From contig NC_090703.1 of the NCBI RefSeq assembly GCF_040954835.1, forward strand, positions 19,109,444-19,173,443: a DNA stretch of 64,000 bases, in the 5' to 3' direction. Positions 10,058 to 23,700 of the stretch are shown here, one piece after another. This DNA comes from Lepisosteus oculatus. Lineage: Eukaryota; Chordata; Actinopteri; Semionotiformes; Lepisosteidae. Under the pieces are notes generated by a model. That model did no database searches. It was not told the origin of the DNA and saw only the letters and a list, made by a program, of their open reading frames with translations. The position numbers were made by a program, and so were the translations under genes. Numbering within the stretch: position 1 is the stretch's first letter; each line of letters opens with the position of its first letter.

Positions 10058-11860
10058 ATGTTGAAAGAAAAAAAATACTATTTTACGCCGTGTCCTTATT
10101 TTTTATTGCACCATCCACATAATGCATTAGCAACCTTACAATATTTTGGCTCTAATATTATTTATTCATATTCCTTAAAAACAGTTGAGCAAGTGGGTAA
10201 ATATTAAAAATAAACTAAGATAAGACAGGTTTATAAAGTCTTCAGACTTCATGCCTCTATAACAAACTCCACCCTCATCACATCATTTATTTAATTTCTG
10301 TACTTTTTTTATCTCTTGAGCACATACAGTATCAGGTGTTAAATGCAAAATAGTTAGTAGAACCGGATTTTTCTATAGAACTACTTCGATGTTCAGCAAA
10401 CATTTCCAGTTCCTTTATAATATAAATGTTAGTAGACTTTCCCTGATTTAAATTTTTCTTATTTGTTTTGAGAACTTCCTAAGCTTTGATTACACAGGAG
10501 TGTTCTACAAAAAGTCAATGCGCTTCTTAATGATTTTGCAATATGACACAAAATGACATAGCCCCCTGTCAGGTGCTCAGCACTTCAGAGGGGGATCTAA
10601 AATTAGTTTCTCATTACTCATGCTAAAAGCTGTTTAGCAACAGAAACCTGTAAGATAAACTAATGTGAAATGAGGACACAGAGGCCCACGTGCCAGGCTA
10701 AAATATGCAGTATACGTTAACCGTACATACTCTGCAGAATGTAAATGTATATATACTGTACATTCATATACTGTACAGTATATGGAATGGATATATAGTA
10801 TTTATGTATTCATTATAAGATAGAGAGATAGTAGTCATGGATCTGTGGCACTGATGAAAAACATTTGGAATCCAGCATCAAGCTGTGAAAGTTGTTATAT
10901 CATTTCATTGTGTCTTTTGGTGAATTTACAAAATGCAAGGTAAATAGCAGACTGTGGTGTGCAGTATTTCCTCATTTGTACGTTTTTTTTCACTGTATAG
11001 CTATTGAGGATCAGTGAAAAACACCCACAAATAAGTAGTAGAGATAGACTAAAACTAATCACTCTTTTTAAGTTTTATAGTATGTTGTAAAAATAGTCTG
11101 AGAATGATCACAAATACAGGAAAGGAGTCTTGGAAAAAATAGGATTTAACATGCTTTTAATAACTCTCAGTATATATTTCAAATGACAATTTCTTACTAT
11201 AATCTGAAGGCAAATGCTAATGTCATGTTTTCTATTGATGAGAAGTTTAGGTGTTTTGCAAATGAACAATCAAACCAATAGTGTTGTCTGCTAGCAAATA
11301 AACAAACCACAAGAAAATTAAATCTGCATTATTTGTACATTGGTGTTTATGTAGTGTTTATCCCACATTATCAGAATACTGTACATTTCTGTTGGCCTGT
11401 GATATACTGCATACAGTAGTGTTGACCTCCTGTCCTGTCCTGGTCCTGTGTAGCCCCAGTTCTTCAAGGTTTCATAAATATCTCTGATTACTGTCTAAAT
11501 TATATACATTTAATGAATACCTGGCTCAGTTCAGTAATTCAGATCTGATAAAAATACCTGCAACCTTGTTCATCTCAAGCTTGTATAACAAGTTTACATT
11601 TGTTTGACACTTTCTATTCCCTTACACACACAGTAGTGAGCCATTATAACTTAGGAAGAGACAACTAAGTTGACCTTGGCCCAATGTGACAGAAGTGCAC
11701 TTTCTTCTACTTTATGATCTATTAAAAGGTTGAGGTATTTGTTATATTGTTTCAGCTCAAGGTTCCAGTATGTTGGAATGTCACTTCTGTGACATCTGAT
11801 CTGTCCTTTGAAGCCTTGAATAATAGAACATAAAATATGTTCCTTTGCAAACCTCTGATA
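10058..11860. other. Intergenic, no gene seen
   Basis: AT-rich, with no convincing open frame. Contains a dense cluster of TACTGTA/TACAGTA strings at about 10750-10790. Confidence 0.5.
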
Positions 11861-11995
11861 CAAGATAGATAGATAATACTTTTTTAATCCCGTAGGGAAA
11901 TTGATGAAAAAAAGTCATGGTTCCACAGTGGGATTTGATCACAGACCATGTGATATGGGAGTCAGGAACCTAACCCAAAGTGCCACCAGCAAGGT
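11861..11995. repeat. Retroelement tail plus tRNA-like fragment
   Basis: An AGAT microsatellite leads into TTTAATCCCGTAGGGAAATT, a block commonly found at LINE 3' tails in fish read in antisense. After it comes a segment whose reverse strand contains a B-box-like GATCAAATCCC. The boundaries are approximate and the family is uncertain. Confidence 0.5.
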
Positions 11996-12000
11996 CACAA

Positions 12001-13916
12001 TGATATAATATGATAATACATAATACAAAAAGCATTATGTTTACATTGGGTATATTTACCCTATTGAAACATACCACTTAGAACATCTGGCTTATATCTC
12101 TATTTAAATTAATTTGCACAGGGTCTTCAACTGGCATATTTGTAAGGTTTAGATTATCTGATATTGTAATGGTGTGGTTACTATTGCTGCTACTGATTCT
12201 ACCTTAAATACTTCTGTTACTATAATTAGTGTCTATAGGCATGCATCTCTTAGTACTACTAATTCTGTTACTGTTGGTAATAATATTAGCATATCACTGA
12301 GATTTGAAAGACCAAATTCAAAATTATTTTTCTGTTATAGTCTATTTTCACATTTAAAAGATTTTGAAATGTATCTGCCTGCATTGTTGATGCCTCTTTC
12401 TTCAAAATTAGTAGACCTCATCTGGACTTCATAGCAACCCGAGCTAATAGAAATATTAAATGTTGGCTTGTCACTGTGTAGATATATCATGTGAAGCCTC
12501 CAGAAATATACCATCATCCCTGTAGAGTGTCTAGTTGCAGCAGAGCAGAAAACATCCCAGAGCAGAGAAACACCGACAGGGATATGACGCTAAGCTTATA
12601 ATAAAAGTGTGAAAAGAAATCATCTGTGAAAACTACAGAAGTCTAAAAATTCTTGCACTGGATAACAGAGCAAAGGTAGGTGACTTCTGCGGTTTTTAAG
12701 ACTTTGTGGTTTTCACACAAAACTCAGTCACCCTTTCACAAGACTTTACTTCGAATGTTCAGTTGTTTTATTTTCTTTTTACTGCTGACTGCAGCTGTAT
12801 TGACAAGTTCAGATGAAGCATACATTTTTCATAGATGTAATGCAGTAATGTTATGTATATAAAAGTATCAGCTTTCATTGGCAGACAAGGAAAAACAGTC
12901 AATAGGATTCACCTGCTGCAAAGTTGTCTTTATGGGTGATGTAATATTTTCCTAAATAAGAGTGCTATTTCTCAAAGTATAGTTGCATACATGAATTAGT
13001 TCCATAGAATTAGTTATGTAACTTTAATATCGCTTCAAGGCTTGCTGTTTAAATAGGCGATTAAAAGCTTGATCTATAAAAACATGCACCAGCCCCAGAA
13101 TTTCTAAACAAAACACGTTAATCATTTTTGTCTTTTAAACACACTAAAATGTATTTCCAAATGCATTCTACATAATGAATATAATTGGGGATGGTATTCT
13201 TAAACCACAGTCTAGCAGTTTTGTAATCACTTTTCAATTTTAAACTGGAGTGTTTATAAAACCCATTACGGTAAAGCTAAGTGCAACAACAGATGCATCT
13301 AAATACATGTATTAAACAGTTCTTGTAAACAAACTGTGAGTAGTGCAAATGGAATGCAGTAGGTCACTGTTTATGTGTAGTTAATAGGTGATATTGGGAC
13401 ACTGGTCGTACATTCCTAAAATGTTTCCAAAATGTGCTTTGTCATTCTGATGTAATTTCATCTTACACAGCTGTACAGTACAAGATATGCCTTCACCTTA
13501 CATTGGAGGATGTCAACACACAGAAGGCAAATGCAGCTTCTACCAGTCATCTTTAAGATCTCACTGGATGACAACAATACTTTCTTCAATTTCACCTTCC
13601 GAGTTCCCAGCACCTTCCACACTTCTCTCTTTTTTACCTGAAGATGACTACAGATATTCGTGCTATGAGAAGGGTATTCTTATTCTTTCTGACATTGATA
13701 GTGAGCTTTGGCCTATACAGGGAACAGTCAGTTACATTCAATGGTGTGTTCTATAAATGCAGCTTGTCCTTATACCTTCAGGGAGGAATTCACCATTGTG
13801 GGTTTTGGTTTCATACCATGTTTCATGGTCTAGGCCAGATCAAGTTTTATTGTGGAAATACCAGTGGACATACAGTATTTATGTACCTGGTTGTGTATCC
13901 TTTTGTAACTTTTGGA
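12001..13916. other. Intergenic, no gene recognised
   Basis: AT-rich DNA with chance open frames. Overlapping plus-strand frames at about 13487-13920 run into the solo LTR. I could not match them to any family and do not call them genes. Confidence 0.45.
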
Positions 13917-13921
13917 GGTGT

Positions 13922-14250
13922 TGTCACGCCCTCTGCAGCCAGAGGGCACTCCTTCTCTGTCCTGACCCTAGTTTCCGGTCTGCTGTCCTTCCTGTCCCTC
14001 TCTTTCCCTTGGGCTATATATTTCAGGGTCTTGCACTCTGTCCTTGCTCAGCATTGACGTTCAGATGTCCTGAGACCCGCCTAGCACCAGGGCGCCCCAC
14101 GTCCGCTCCCTGAGGGCATAGGTTTCTATACGGCATTCCTGAACTCTTTGCACTATGAGCCCGGGCCTTTTTCCCGTCTCACCGCTACGCATATGGGTCT
14201 TTTTCCGCTCTCCTGCTCCCCACGGTTAGTCCCTTTGGACGTCCGTGACA
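13922..14250 (-). mobile_element. Solo LTR of the same family as the element at 58177-59837
   Basis: 329 bp, beginning TGTCACG and ending CGTGACA. It is the reverse complement of the LTRs at 58177-58505 and 59509-59837, with roughly half a dozen differences visible by eye. It is flanked by a perfect 5-bp target-site duplication GGTGT (13917-13921 and 14251-14255). A single LTR with an intact duplication shows that a full element inserted here and then lost its interior by LTR-LTR recombination. Short open frames within it are artefacts. Confidence 0.95.
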
Positions 14251-14255
14251 GGTGT

Positions 14256-16620
14256 GTTCAAGACAGGCATTCAATAGATGGCAGATCATTTCAGGTGGGA
14301 TGTGACCATTTCAATGCTGGCAGTGGACCTCTACATTCCGTTTTAGCACATTTTTTTCTCATAATTAAACCCCCTAAAGCATTAGTGGCCATGATGGTGT
14401 TCTCTGTCTCAGCCTTCAGCCTCTATCAGCCGGTTCTAGGTGAGATACAATATGTATGGATTAATAGTAAACCTTTAGCTTTAGGATTCTTGCCATGAGG
14501 CACTTCCATGAGGCACAATGTATCTCTCATTGATGGACATGTGCCTTCTTCACTTCTGTCTTGTCGTATATGTTGCTGAGAAGGGTTTTGGAAGCAGACT
14601 GCTTCTTCATGGAAGCAATGTGACCTTTTGATAACATTGTGAGCTCCGGGATTTAATTAAGTCATCCTGCATCGTCTTGATAAACATGATACAAATGATA
14701 TGTGATTTCACATATCATTTGTTTACAGAAGAATTCAAGTCTAATGATCCCCTTCATACCTTGCAACCAGGGAGGTCTATTTATTTGGTCTTCTGATAGT
14801 GTGCAATGGTACTTGATAAGGACCCTTCTAGTTCCTCAGCTCATAGGCTGGCATTCTGTGGGTCCAAAAAAAAAGCTGTAGCTGAGGGTGGGAAGGGTGA
14901 GACCTTTAATGACAGAGTCTTCAGAGTGAGGCAGAGTCTGCCATTTTGCTTGTCAGCCTTTGCTTCACGACAACAACTATAAAGTTCTCTTCCACACTAA
15001 CACATCTGTAGAAGTTGGTGGCCATTAACTCTGAGATTTCCTTGGTATTTGTGGTAAATAGATCTTAGAGTAGATTACACACCTAATAGTTTTGCAGATC
15101 TATCAAAATCTATCCATGGAGAACATACCAATGTCTTGGAAAAGGTGCTGACAACCTTGGGTTTTCAAGTTGTTCTGCACTAAAGATGGAAAGCTTGAAG
15201 GTATCCATCTAAAGGAGATGGTTCAGACAGTAGTCTGCACACTTCCTAGTCTCAACGAAGTAGTCACAGTCGGCCTGACAAAAATCAGTTCTGACCAAGC
15301 CCAGATAAATGAGAGAATAAGGAAACAATGTCTCCTTGAAAAATCCCACACCTGAGATTTCATGAGTGTTCAAAACAGACCTTACCTAACTTCAGGCTCT
15401 TCTTATTGAAAGTGTCTAACTTATTAACATAATTTGTAAAATAAACTATGTGCACTGATACTTTCATATTGAGTTCTGTGAGTAGTCTATTTTTTCACAC
15501 ATCACAATTTTGTAGTAAATATATTCTGATATATGCTCAAGTATTTTAGTTCTCATAGAAAAACCCATTCTGGAATGGAATACTCTGGTTTTGTCTATGG
15601 AAATCAAAGTTAAAGTCAACTTCATTTTTGACTATTAATTAGGAATTTTTGTGGTGTGCTGAAAATAACAGAGATACAAAAAGGACAGATACAAAGAAGA
15701 GAAAGAAATTCTACTTTCTTATGTTTTCATAGAGACAGTCACACACTTATCATTTTCATTGTATAATTACTCTGCTTCAATTAATGTCAATCATTGTCCT
15801 ACACTGGAGGCCCTTTAATATTATTATTAGCCCAGAGTGCTGTTCTTTTTATTTATCACTGTTGATGTGTTTGAATTTCATGTTAATGGAACTCATGTGT
15901 GCCAATAACCTCATTGCATTATAAACTGACAAATTATGTTATCCTGTTAGGAAAGCAGGTTAAATCAAACCTTTGACCAGTTACAAATTCCAAATGTAGT
16001 GATTATTGGCAGGTTTCCTCCGGGTATAGCCCTCAACAGAAAGATCAACAGAAAGTGGCTTCTGGAATATGTTGTTGGCAGGTTTCTGATTCAGTCCAGG
16101 GCAAGCGCTGGTTCATCCCAGGGCATGTCTAATATTACACCTGCTGACTGACCTGCTGTCCATTTCATTTTTAACCACATTATTCTGCCACTAGTGCTGC
16201 CTGATTGGATCAAAGCGAAGGTCAACTTTTAAACATGCAATAACAGTAAATGCCTCACACCACTTGTTAGTAATTTCTCATGCTCTTATATCAATTCTTA
16301 TTCAATGTACAGAACTGTATACTAAGTCTTGACTAGGACTTTGGTTAACAAATCAAAGCATTAGAAAAAATGCAAATTAAAGACAGTGAGATCAAACTGA
16401 TTGGTTAATGTTTTCATTATATTCTTGAAACCCACATTATAAAACAGTTCCATTAATAGCATTGGCCAGTTATGATAAACTAGAAAAAGGCAGGAACAGC
16501 AAAGCTTAGCTTCTGAGATTTGTTTATACAGTATATTTTGTAGCAAAAAAAATCTCATCTATAAAGTTTAGAAGTAAAAATGGAATTCAATAGGTAGTGC
16601 CAAACAATTGTAACACCTCT
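14256..16620. other. Upstream flank of ASB2; no gene seen; one short hairpin
   Basis: No supported coding region. A perfect inverted repeat with 15-bp arms and a 2-base loop lies at 14691-14722. The remainder is unremarkable AT-rich sequence. Confidence 0.45.
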
Positions 16621-16643
16621 TCATTATTTCTGTTTATAAGAGG

Positions 16644-16711
16644 TATAAATCACTGACTTAGAGCAGAGTGGAGAAACAAAAAAGCAGAAACCGAAACATG
16701 CCCTTAAAAGG
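16644..16711 (+). promoter_or_regulatory. Candidate muscle promoter of ASB2 (TATA plus CArG box)
   Basis: TATAAAT at 16644-16650 is followed about 55 bp downstream by a perfect CArG box, CCTTAAAAGG (16702-16711), the binding site of serum response factor. An E-box CAGCTG lies at 16726-16731. The combination fits a striated-muscle promoter for the UIM-containing isoform that starts at 17402. The evidence is motif-level only. Confidence 0.45.
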
Positions 16712-16831
16712 CATCACTACTGCTGCAGCTGCTCAAGCACAGCTACTTAGCTGAAAAGGATAACGATGACATTGTATGCGAATTGCCTGCAATGTTCAAT
16801 ATGGCAGTACACGGGGCATGTGTGTCTGCAG
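16675..16831 (+). other. asb2: Candidate non-coding first exon of ASB2 muscle isoform
   Basis: Lies just downstream of the TATA box and ends CTGCAG before GTTTGT, a usable donor. A TTTCAG acceptor at about 17391-17396, six bases before the start codon at 17402, could receive it. The start position is estimated from the TATA box. Inference only. Confidence 0.35.
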
Positions 16832-17401
16832 GTTTGTATCTTAATTCTTACTTGGAATTTACTGTTCTAGATACTGTTTTATTTAAACATGGTTGAGTGC
16901 AAGTGAATGCTTTGTTTTAAGAAAAAGATATATAAACTGCAGGTTTTGTTTTAGTTAGTGTGTGCATGAATGCGAATTTACCTTGATGATAAAGCCTTCC
17001 ACTGTTTGGAGGAGACAAATTGATGTATAAAGATTAATCATGGATTTTGGAAGCTACAGTGTCTCTACAAGTTATGGGCAACATTACTGAATGTCATATG
17101 GTTGCATTGCTGGCATTGCAGATTGCAAAGCAGGTGTCATCCAGTTATATTTTTTTATAAAAGTAAAAGTTTGGTATATTAAAGAAAATAATCTGTGGTT
17201 TATCAGGTGCAATACTATCATAATTGAACATCAGTATATATTTAAATACGGTCTGTAGTATCTTAAAATTATACAAGTATTTTGGTTGTGTTTATTTTAG
17301 TTATTAGCATTATTTCTTTTCACTTAGACCAGAAATTTTAAGTCGTGATGGTACAGTGTGATGGTTTCAAATTTTTGCACATCTCTGAAATTTCAGCCTT
17401 C

Positions 17402-17703
17402 ATGGCTTCGCGGATCAGTTCCCAGAGTGTGCGTGGCTCCACCCTCAGCCATGAAGACTACAGCCTTTACAGCAGTCTCAGCGAGGAGGAGCTCATCGAG
17501 ATGGCCATCGAGCAGAGCCTGTCCAGTTCATCGGGACAGCAGGCTTCTGCCCCAGAACCTGCCAAGAATCCAGACATGGCAAACAATAACCAGCAGCCCT
17601 GGGTGCAAAGAGCATCATCCAACAGGCACAGACAAGATAATCAACACACCATGGGCATTTCCCGGGCCCAGAATGTGCCTCCCCCCAACAACCCACCAAC
17701 CAG
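17402..17703 (+). CDS. asb2: ASB2 beta-type first coding exon with ubiquitin-interacting motif
   Basis: Starts MASRISSQSVRG and contains HEDYSLYSSLSEEELIEMAI, residues 17-36, continuing EQSL. This is the UIM that characterises the muscle isoform of ASB2 (human equivalent EEYSLYSSLSEDELVQMAIEQSL). A low-complexity Ser/Pro/Asn/Gln-rich linker follows. The exon ends with two bases of an Arg codon before GTGAGA. An in-frame ATG at 17345 exists, but the human protein aligns with the ATG at 17402, and an acceptor-like TTTCAG lies just before it. Confidence 0.93.
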
Positions 17704-20700
17704 GTGAGAGGTGGACCCCGATGGCCAATAGGAGCAGTTGGCATTTCCTGTATGTTCAGTTATGAGTGCCTTAACTTAAGACTAGACCAGGACTTCAGTT
17801 TAAAAGCCAATCACAATTGATAAAGAGATTGAAGATGTACAAAATTTCCTTTGGGAAATCAAGCTCTGGCAAGGGAAGGAGTGCTTCACTTTTTGCCAAG
17901 GCCTGTATTTTGAATCCTAGTTGACCCTCCTCATTATGTGTTGTGTTAAACCTACCAGATGTGTTCACACAGTAACTGATATATACGAGTACTGAGTACT
18001 GTCAGAGAACACAGCAGCTGAGGCTGGGGTTATCACCCATGTAATCTGAAAGTTAAGGGTTTGATCCCCACTGTCAGAGGTTAATTTGGTTTTATTTTGT
18101 AAAAGTAAAGGAATGATGCATTAATATCATTCAAACATCTAATAATAATAAGGGAATTAAAACGTGGTGATACATACCGTAGGTGCATGGATTCTGGGAA
18201 CATTTAGAGGAACCTTTCAGTCCTGCAACAGTATCATTTTCAGGAATTCGGAGTTGTGGATGTGGAAAGCTGGGAATGTTTATATAGTAGAATATTTTGA
18301 CTAGTTGGAGTGTGACCAAAAGCAGATGCTGAGATTGGTGTGGATTTAAAAAGTGGTCTTGGAATAGTATATGGTTAATATAGAGTCCAGAATATTAGAG
18401 TCCACTTCTCCTTATTCATTTTTTAAGTAAAACTGCAACATATATTACCCTTTTAAATAGGAAATAGAAGACATCATAATGAGAAGAAATTTACTTTAAT
18501 TGGCTTAATGTGTTAGCCACAGAAACACAATCTAAAACGATTAACTTTTTCATATATCATGGGAACTATCATATAAAATGTGAGTTATTGCATTTATAAT
18601 CAAAACAGAGGTTTGCATTGTAATCCATTATTCAGTATGTCAGACCTTTTGGCCTCATTACAATGCTTGTTATGGGTTTAATTCTTTAAAATTATTTTTA
18701 TTCTTTCAATTTTTACACTTGTTAATAGACTTGTACGTACCTTATTATTTGTGAATAAATATTGTAATGAAGATTGTCCTGTTAAAGAAGCAGTGTTCCA
18801 GTTCATGTTTCAGGAACACTAATAGTTTTTTTTTCTTGACTAGTGTTTAGATAATGATGAGCTGCAGCCAAGAGTCTGCTTTAGTGAAGTGCATTCTGAA
18901 CTAAAAATAGCTGTTGCTTTTCACCTAGTGTCACAGTAAATGCTATTCTCATCTTATCAGTTGTGAGCACTGGAGAAATGTCGGGCTCTTAACCAAGGAA
19001 ACTTCACTGGAAACTGAACTTATTCCAGGAAAACTTCCTGCACGTGGTAACAGGACCTGCTTTGAATGAGCACAGCAGCAATTTAAAATGACGCCAATTA
19101 AGCAAAGAAAAAAAATGTTTCTCTTTGAACCAAGATGTATCTACCACCATTTTAGGTTTTAATATTTTAACACTCAAATAATGCCACCAAACAACTCACT
19201 GATTACTGACGGACTACCTCATATTTTCTTTCATGTTTCAGAGGCTGTTTTATGAGTTGTATGTGGTTGTGCAATATTTATATTTGATTGATTTGCTATT
19301 GGATTTACAATATAGGATAACTTAATATTAGAATAAAAGATTTTAAAGGTGATCAGGAGGATATGTATGAACAGAATAAAATGGGCCTCATTCCATGGTA
19401 ATACAGCAAGGGGACAACTTTTTAACACTTGTGAAACATACAACCATAGTATTTCTTATGTCCCAGCTTTTTGTGAAGAGGGTCTTGTGGGCCTCACGTG
19501 CTAATTCATAATAGCTTGATTTACTGCAAACAGACAGCTGCACAGCCTCTCTCATCACATCTTAGAAACACTAACAACAAGAGTAACAGTGTCTGCTCTC
19601 GGCAGTGTGCACCTGTCTTCATAAAGTCACCATAGGACATGCTGGTTGCTTGTCTGATTATTAATTGAAGTGGTGTCTAGACAATATTGGCCAAGGAGTC
19701 TACACTGAAAAGGAATAAGCATACGTTCTTCTATGTATGCTTATAATGTGACACGAGGTTGGAGTCACCTGTAATATAAGGACATTACTTTGTTTAACAG
19801 ACCTTACATAAAAAATAAAAATCATTATTCTGACCAACATTTGTCATTAACAGCATTGGATCTACAACGAAGGTGACAGGCAAGAAATGTGTGACCACCA
19901 TTGGAAGCAATAGAAGGTGTACTGTACATTTGAGATGCATGACTGGCACCAGGTTGCAGGTGCTGTCTTGTGGGATTGTGTCCCATTTCTCTCACAGAGC
20001 CTGGATACGCATGTGTCTGTACACTGGTTTCTGAGCTCAAGAAGCATTTGTCATCACAGCTCATTCTGCAAATGCTCAATGGGGCTCAAGATGGGGAAGG
20101 CACCCATGGCATTACTGTCACATTCTAATCCCGCAAGAAGGTCACTGTGTTACACGAGCAGCATGAGGACATGCATGGTTCTATAAAGACAACAAGTGAG
20201 ATCCCAGGACTTAATGTACCTCTCAGGTTGTCACCAATAACTACAAGTGGAGTTCTACTGCAACTAGATATCCCTAGGCAGACTATCACAATTAGACTCA
20301 TACATTGATCTCAGTGAGGACCTGTGACATCAGGTCTCCCAGGCTGTGGCCTGTCACTGACAGACTGTTTGCTTGTATTGTATTGCCAAGGTAAAAAGTG
20401 CTTGTGTGAGCATCTCCCAGTGCACTGACTTAAGCCAGCCTCCAACATACGGAAGGGAGGAAGGTTTTGACCTTTAACCAGGACATACTGGATCGTTTAT
20501 TCTTGATTTTCTCCACGCTTTACATTCAACAAATTAAATAAGCTCACGGCCAGTGATCAATCACTTATTACACTAACAACGTGATTTAGTGCTGATGCAA
20601 CCGTAAAACTTACTCAAGTATGTCACACTCAGTCATAAAATATTACATACTGTAGATCAAAATGACACCAGAATATTTAATATCCAGATTCTATATACTT

Positions 20701-23700
20701 TATTTTTACATGCATTTAATGATACATTTTTGTTATTGTTTTACCCAAGCATGCAAGTACATGTGACAATTATTACAACTATTGAAAACGTGCATTAAAA
20801 AGAATGTTAAGTCCCCAAAAGATAACCAGGTCGAATGGGACAGAAAAAAAATAGGAACACACCCTATAACATAAAAATAAACTTTCACAAAATACTGCAA
20901 ATGTTTACTGTTCTTTATCTGACTACTTTTTTGCTAGGCAGACAACAATCAGGAAACATGGCATCCTGGTAACAAAGCTTTTGACTTGAAAACATTCCAA
21001 AACACATTTCTAGGTAACTAAATCTTAAGTAAATATTCATGATTCTGTTGATTTAAGATTAATATTTATTTAATTCTTACCAAAAATAAAAAATTAAAAC
21101 CCTAAAAACTATATCTAATAACAATACAAAAAAAAAAAACAGAAAATAACACATACATATGGGCGGAGTGGTGGCTCTGTGGCTAAGGATCTGCGCCTGT
21201 GGCTGGAAGGTTGCTGGTTTGAATCCTACTGCGTTGGGCCCCTGAGCAAGACCCTTAACCCCAACTGCTCCAGGGGCGCTGTACAATGGCAGACCCTGTG
21301 CTCTGACCCCAGGCTCTCTCCCTGTCTGTGTGTCTCATGGAGAGCAAGCTGGGGTATGTGAAAAGATAATTCCTAATGCAAGAAATTGTAAAGTATTAAT
21401 AAAGTAATAATGTTAAGAATAATAATACTGAAGAATCCTCTATAAATTAATTCTAATTGGAGAAAAGACCAGAGTCCAAATTCTAATAAAGTTAACAAGA
21501 AAATAGTGAGCCCAGGTGATTAATCCAATAAGTGTCTTTGGTAATGAAAGACAGATATCATGACCCCTGAAGGGAATGATTCGTTCAACACTAATGATTT
21601 TTGACACAGAAACAACAACGATTGAACAATCATATAATACAATGTCCTGCTATAGATTGAGATACTGCAAATAAATCAAGATCCTCTCTATGAATAGCTC
21701 TCGTGTTCACTTAATTTTGTTTTTATCTTTTAGTTTAAACTATGGTGTGCACTTTATTTACCTAATGATCTGCGATCTGCTAAATATACTGTACAGTACT
21801 GGATCACTTTTAGGGTATCTTTTACAAAGGCATCGTTACTAAAATAATTTTTTTTCTACTTTTGTGTTACTGATTATTTTTTCTGTTTGACTCAATGTGC
21901 TGTTATTTTACTGCTATATTTTTTCACTAAAATATTATCTTACACAGTAATATCAAAGTATTCTTATCCACTCAGATATCATGATCTCCCAGAGAACACC
22001 CATATTAATTTTTTTTCTCACTGTTTTGTCTAATTCAGCCTAAGAGGTTTGACATGGTAAAGATCACGTGAAGCCTGTTTGTTTTATTAATTTAAGTACA
22101 ATCTAATACTGAATGTTTCCTGTCATTTTCACATTGTTAAAGTCTTCAAATATTTTACCATACTTGGAATATTGCACGATGGAGAATGCAATGATATTGC
22201 ATGATATTTTATTTAACAAATATTTTTAAATGTGATGTTTCTGTGACTCTCTTGAGCAACCTTTTTGTGTTAAGAGTTCATTTTCGTCATTTTTAGTTGA
22301 AACTTACCATTTCTACCATTAACCATTAGCTGATTAGATAACGATTAGCCTCAAACAAAATGATGAAAGTCCTTAAATTTGATTCCTTTTTTAGCTCCTC
22401 TATGTCTTTTTTATTTAGATTTACCAGGGTTTAATTTTGACATCCCGTACTTGTAAGCATGAATAGACGCAATTATGTATAGCTACAGTATGTATTTTAT
22501 TTTGTATTACTGTATGTTCTTCTCTGTTAAAATAATTTTAATTGTTTTTACTGCTGATTTCCTGGAGATAATAACGTGATTGAAATACGAAGTGAAACTG
22601 AAAATGACGAAAATTGGATTCCTTGGAAGTGTTTATTACTTTCTTTGCTCAGTCTGGTACTGCAGATTATGTTACATTACACAGAATACCCAAACAATAG
22701 ACAACATGAAAAGAGTCACTCCGGACCAATTAAAGTTTTCTACCAAAAACATTAGCAGTGAATTGTGATATACCGATTTATTTAAACACAAACACAATTT
22801 AGGATTTCAAATAGCTACTAAATGTCGTACGTGGGTCGTGCTATTTAGTTATGTCCGAAATGAACACTTAGTTATCTTAATACCATGCGCTGTTGTATTA
22901 TCTCTGCTCCGTTTAAGCTGTTTTGATTGCATTGTCAAATATGGTCATCTCAATCCTCCACATGTCAATAAGATCCGAAAATAATCGCCAACAACACAGC
23001 TGAGCCCTGCTCTTTTTCCATCTGTTCTCATTCTGCAAGAGCCTCTGTTCAACTCTGATTTAGAACCAGCCGGCGGCGTGCTCAAATAATGACTCGGTTT
23101 AGTTACTCGAAGTATTTCTCTCTCTTTCGTTCTAGCAACTCGAGTTGCAATCCCTCAGAATCTGAGAGGGGTATTGCAACCCAAAGCTATACTTTTGTCA
23201 CTGGCAACGGAAAGCGATGCATCGCCTGGCGAAGATATGATGGGAGTCTAGTTGTCACCCCTCAAGTCGAGTAAGTGTCTTTGTCTGTTAACCCGCATTG
23301 TTCCTCTGCAATATACAGTATGGTGCTGAATATAATGATATAGGTGTACGTGTGGCACACAACTATATTAATTTTGAATGGAAAACATAAGGCAGTATCT
23401 TATGAGAAAGTCCGTTTTATATTTGTTTATTGAGATGGGTTGGGGATTAGGGGAGTGCGGGGATTGCATGTATTATTACTTTAATATGGGCACTAACTAA
23501 CGGTGAATGAAATGGTTTAGAAAAGGAGAACATATTCAAATCATGAAGACATTTTGTAATCTCCCAAACATGTACAGTACATTTTCCCCACAAATAATGT
23601 ATTGTATGTGCAATGTATAATACAACCACGATCTTAACATACTTGTGTATACGATTGTGTAATCTTCTTTAGTGGAAAACACATATAAACCACTGCTACC

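Noticed and set aside
13487..14113. Overlapping plus-strand frames of 89-137 codons
   Set aside because: They cross into the solo LTR, lack a family match and have no splice support, so they are chance frames.
17345..17401. ATG at 17345 as the ASB2 long-isoform start
   Set aside because: The ATG at 17402 aligns with the known MATQIS-type start, and an acceptor-like TTTCAG lies between the two ATGs.
19825..20079. 84-codon minus-strand frame as a functional gene
   Set aside because: It matches only the C-terminal part of a Tc1/mariner transposase, with stops and frameshifts upstream, so it is a relic.
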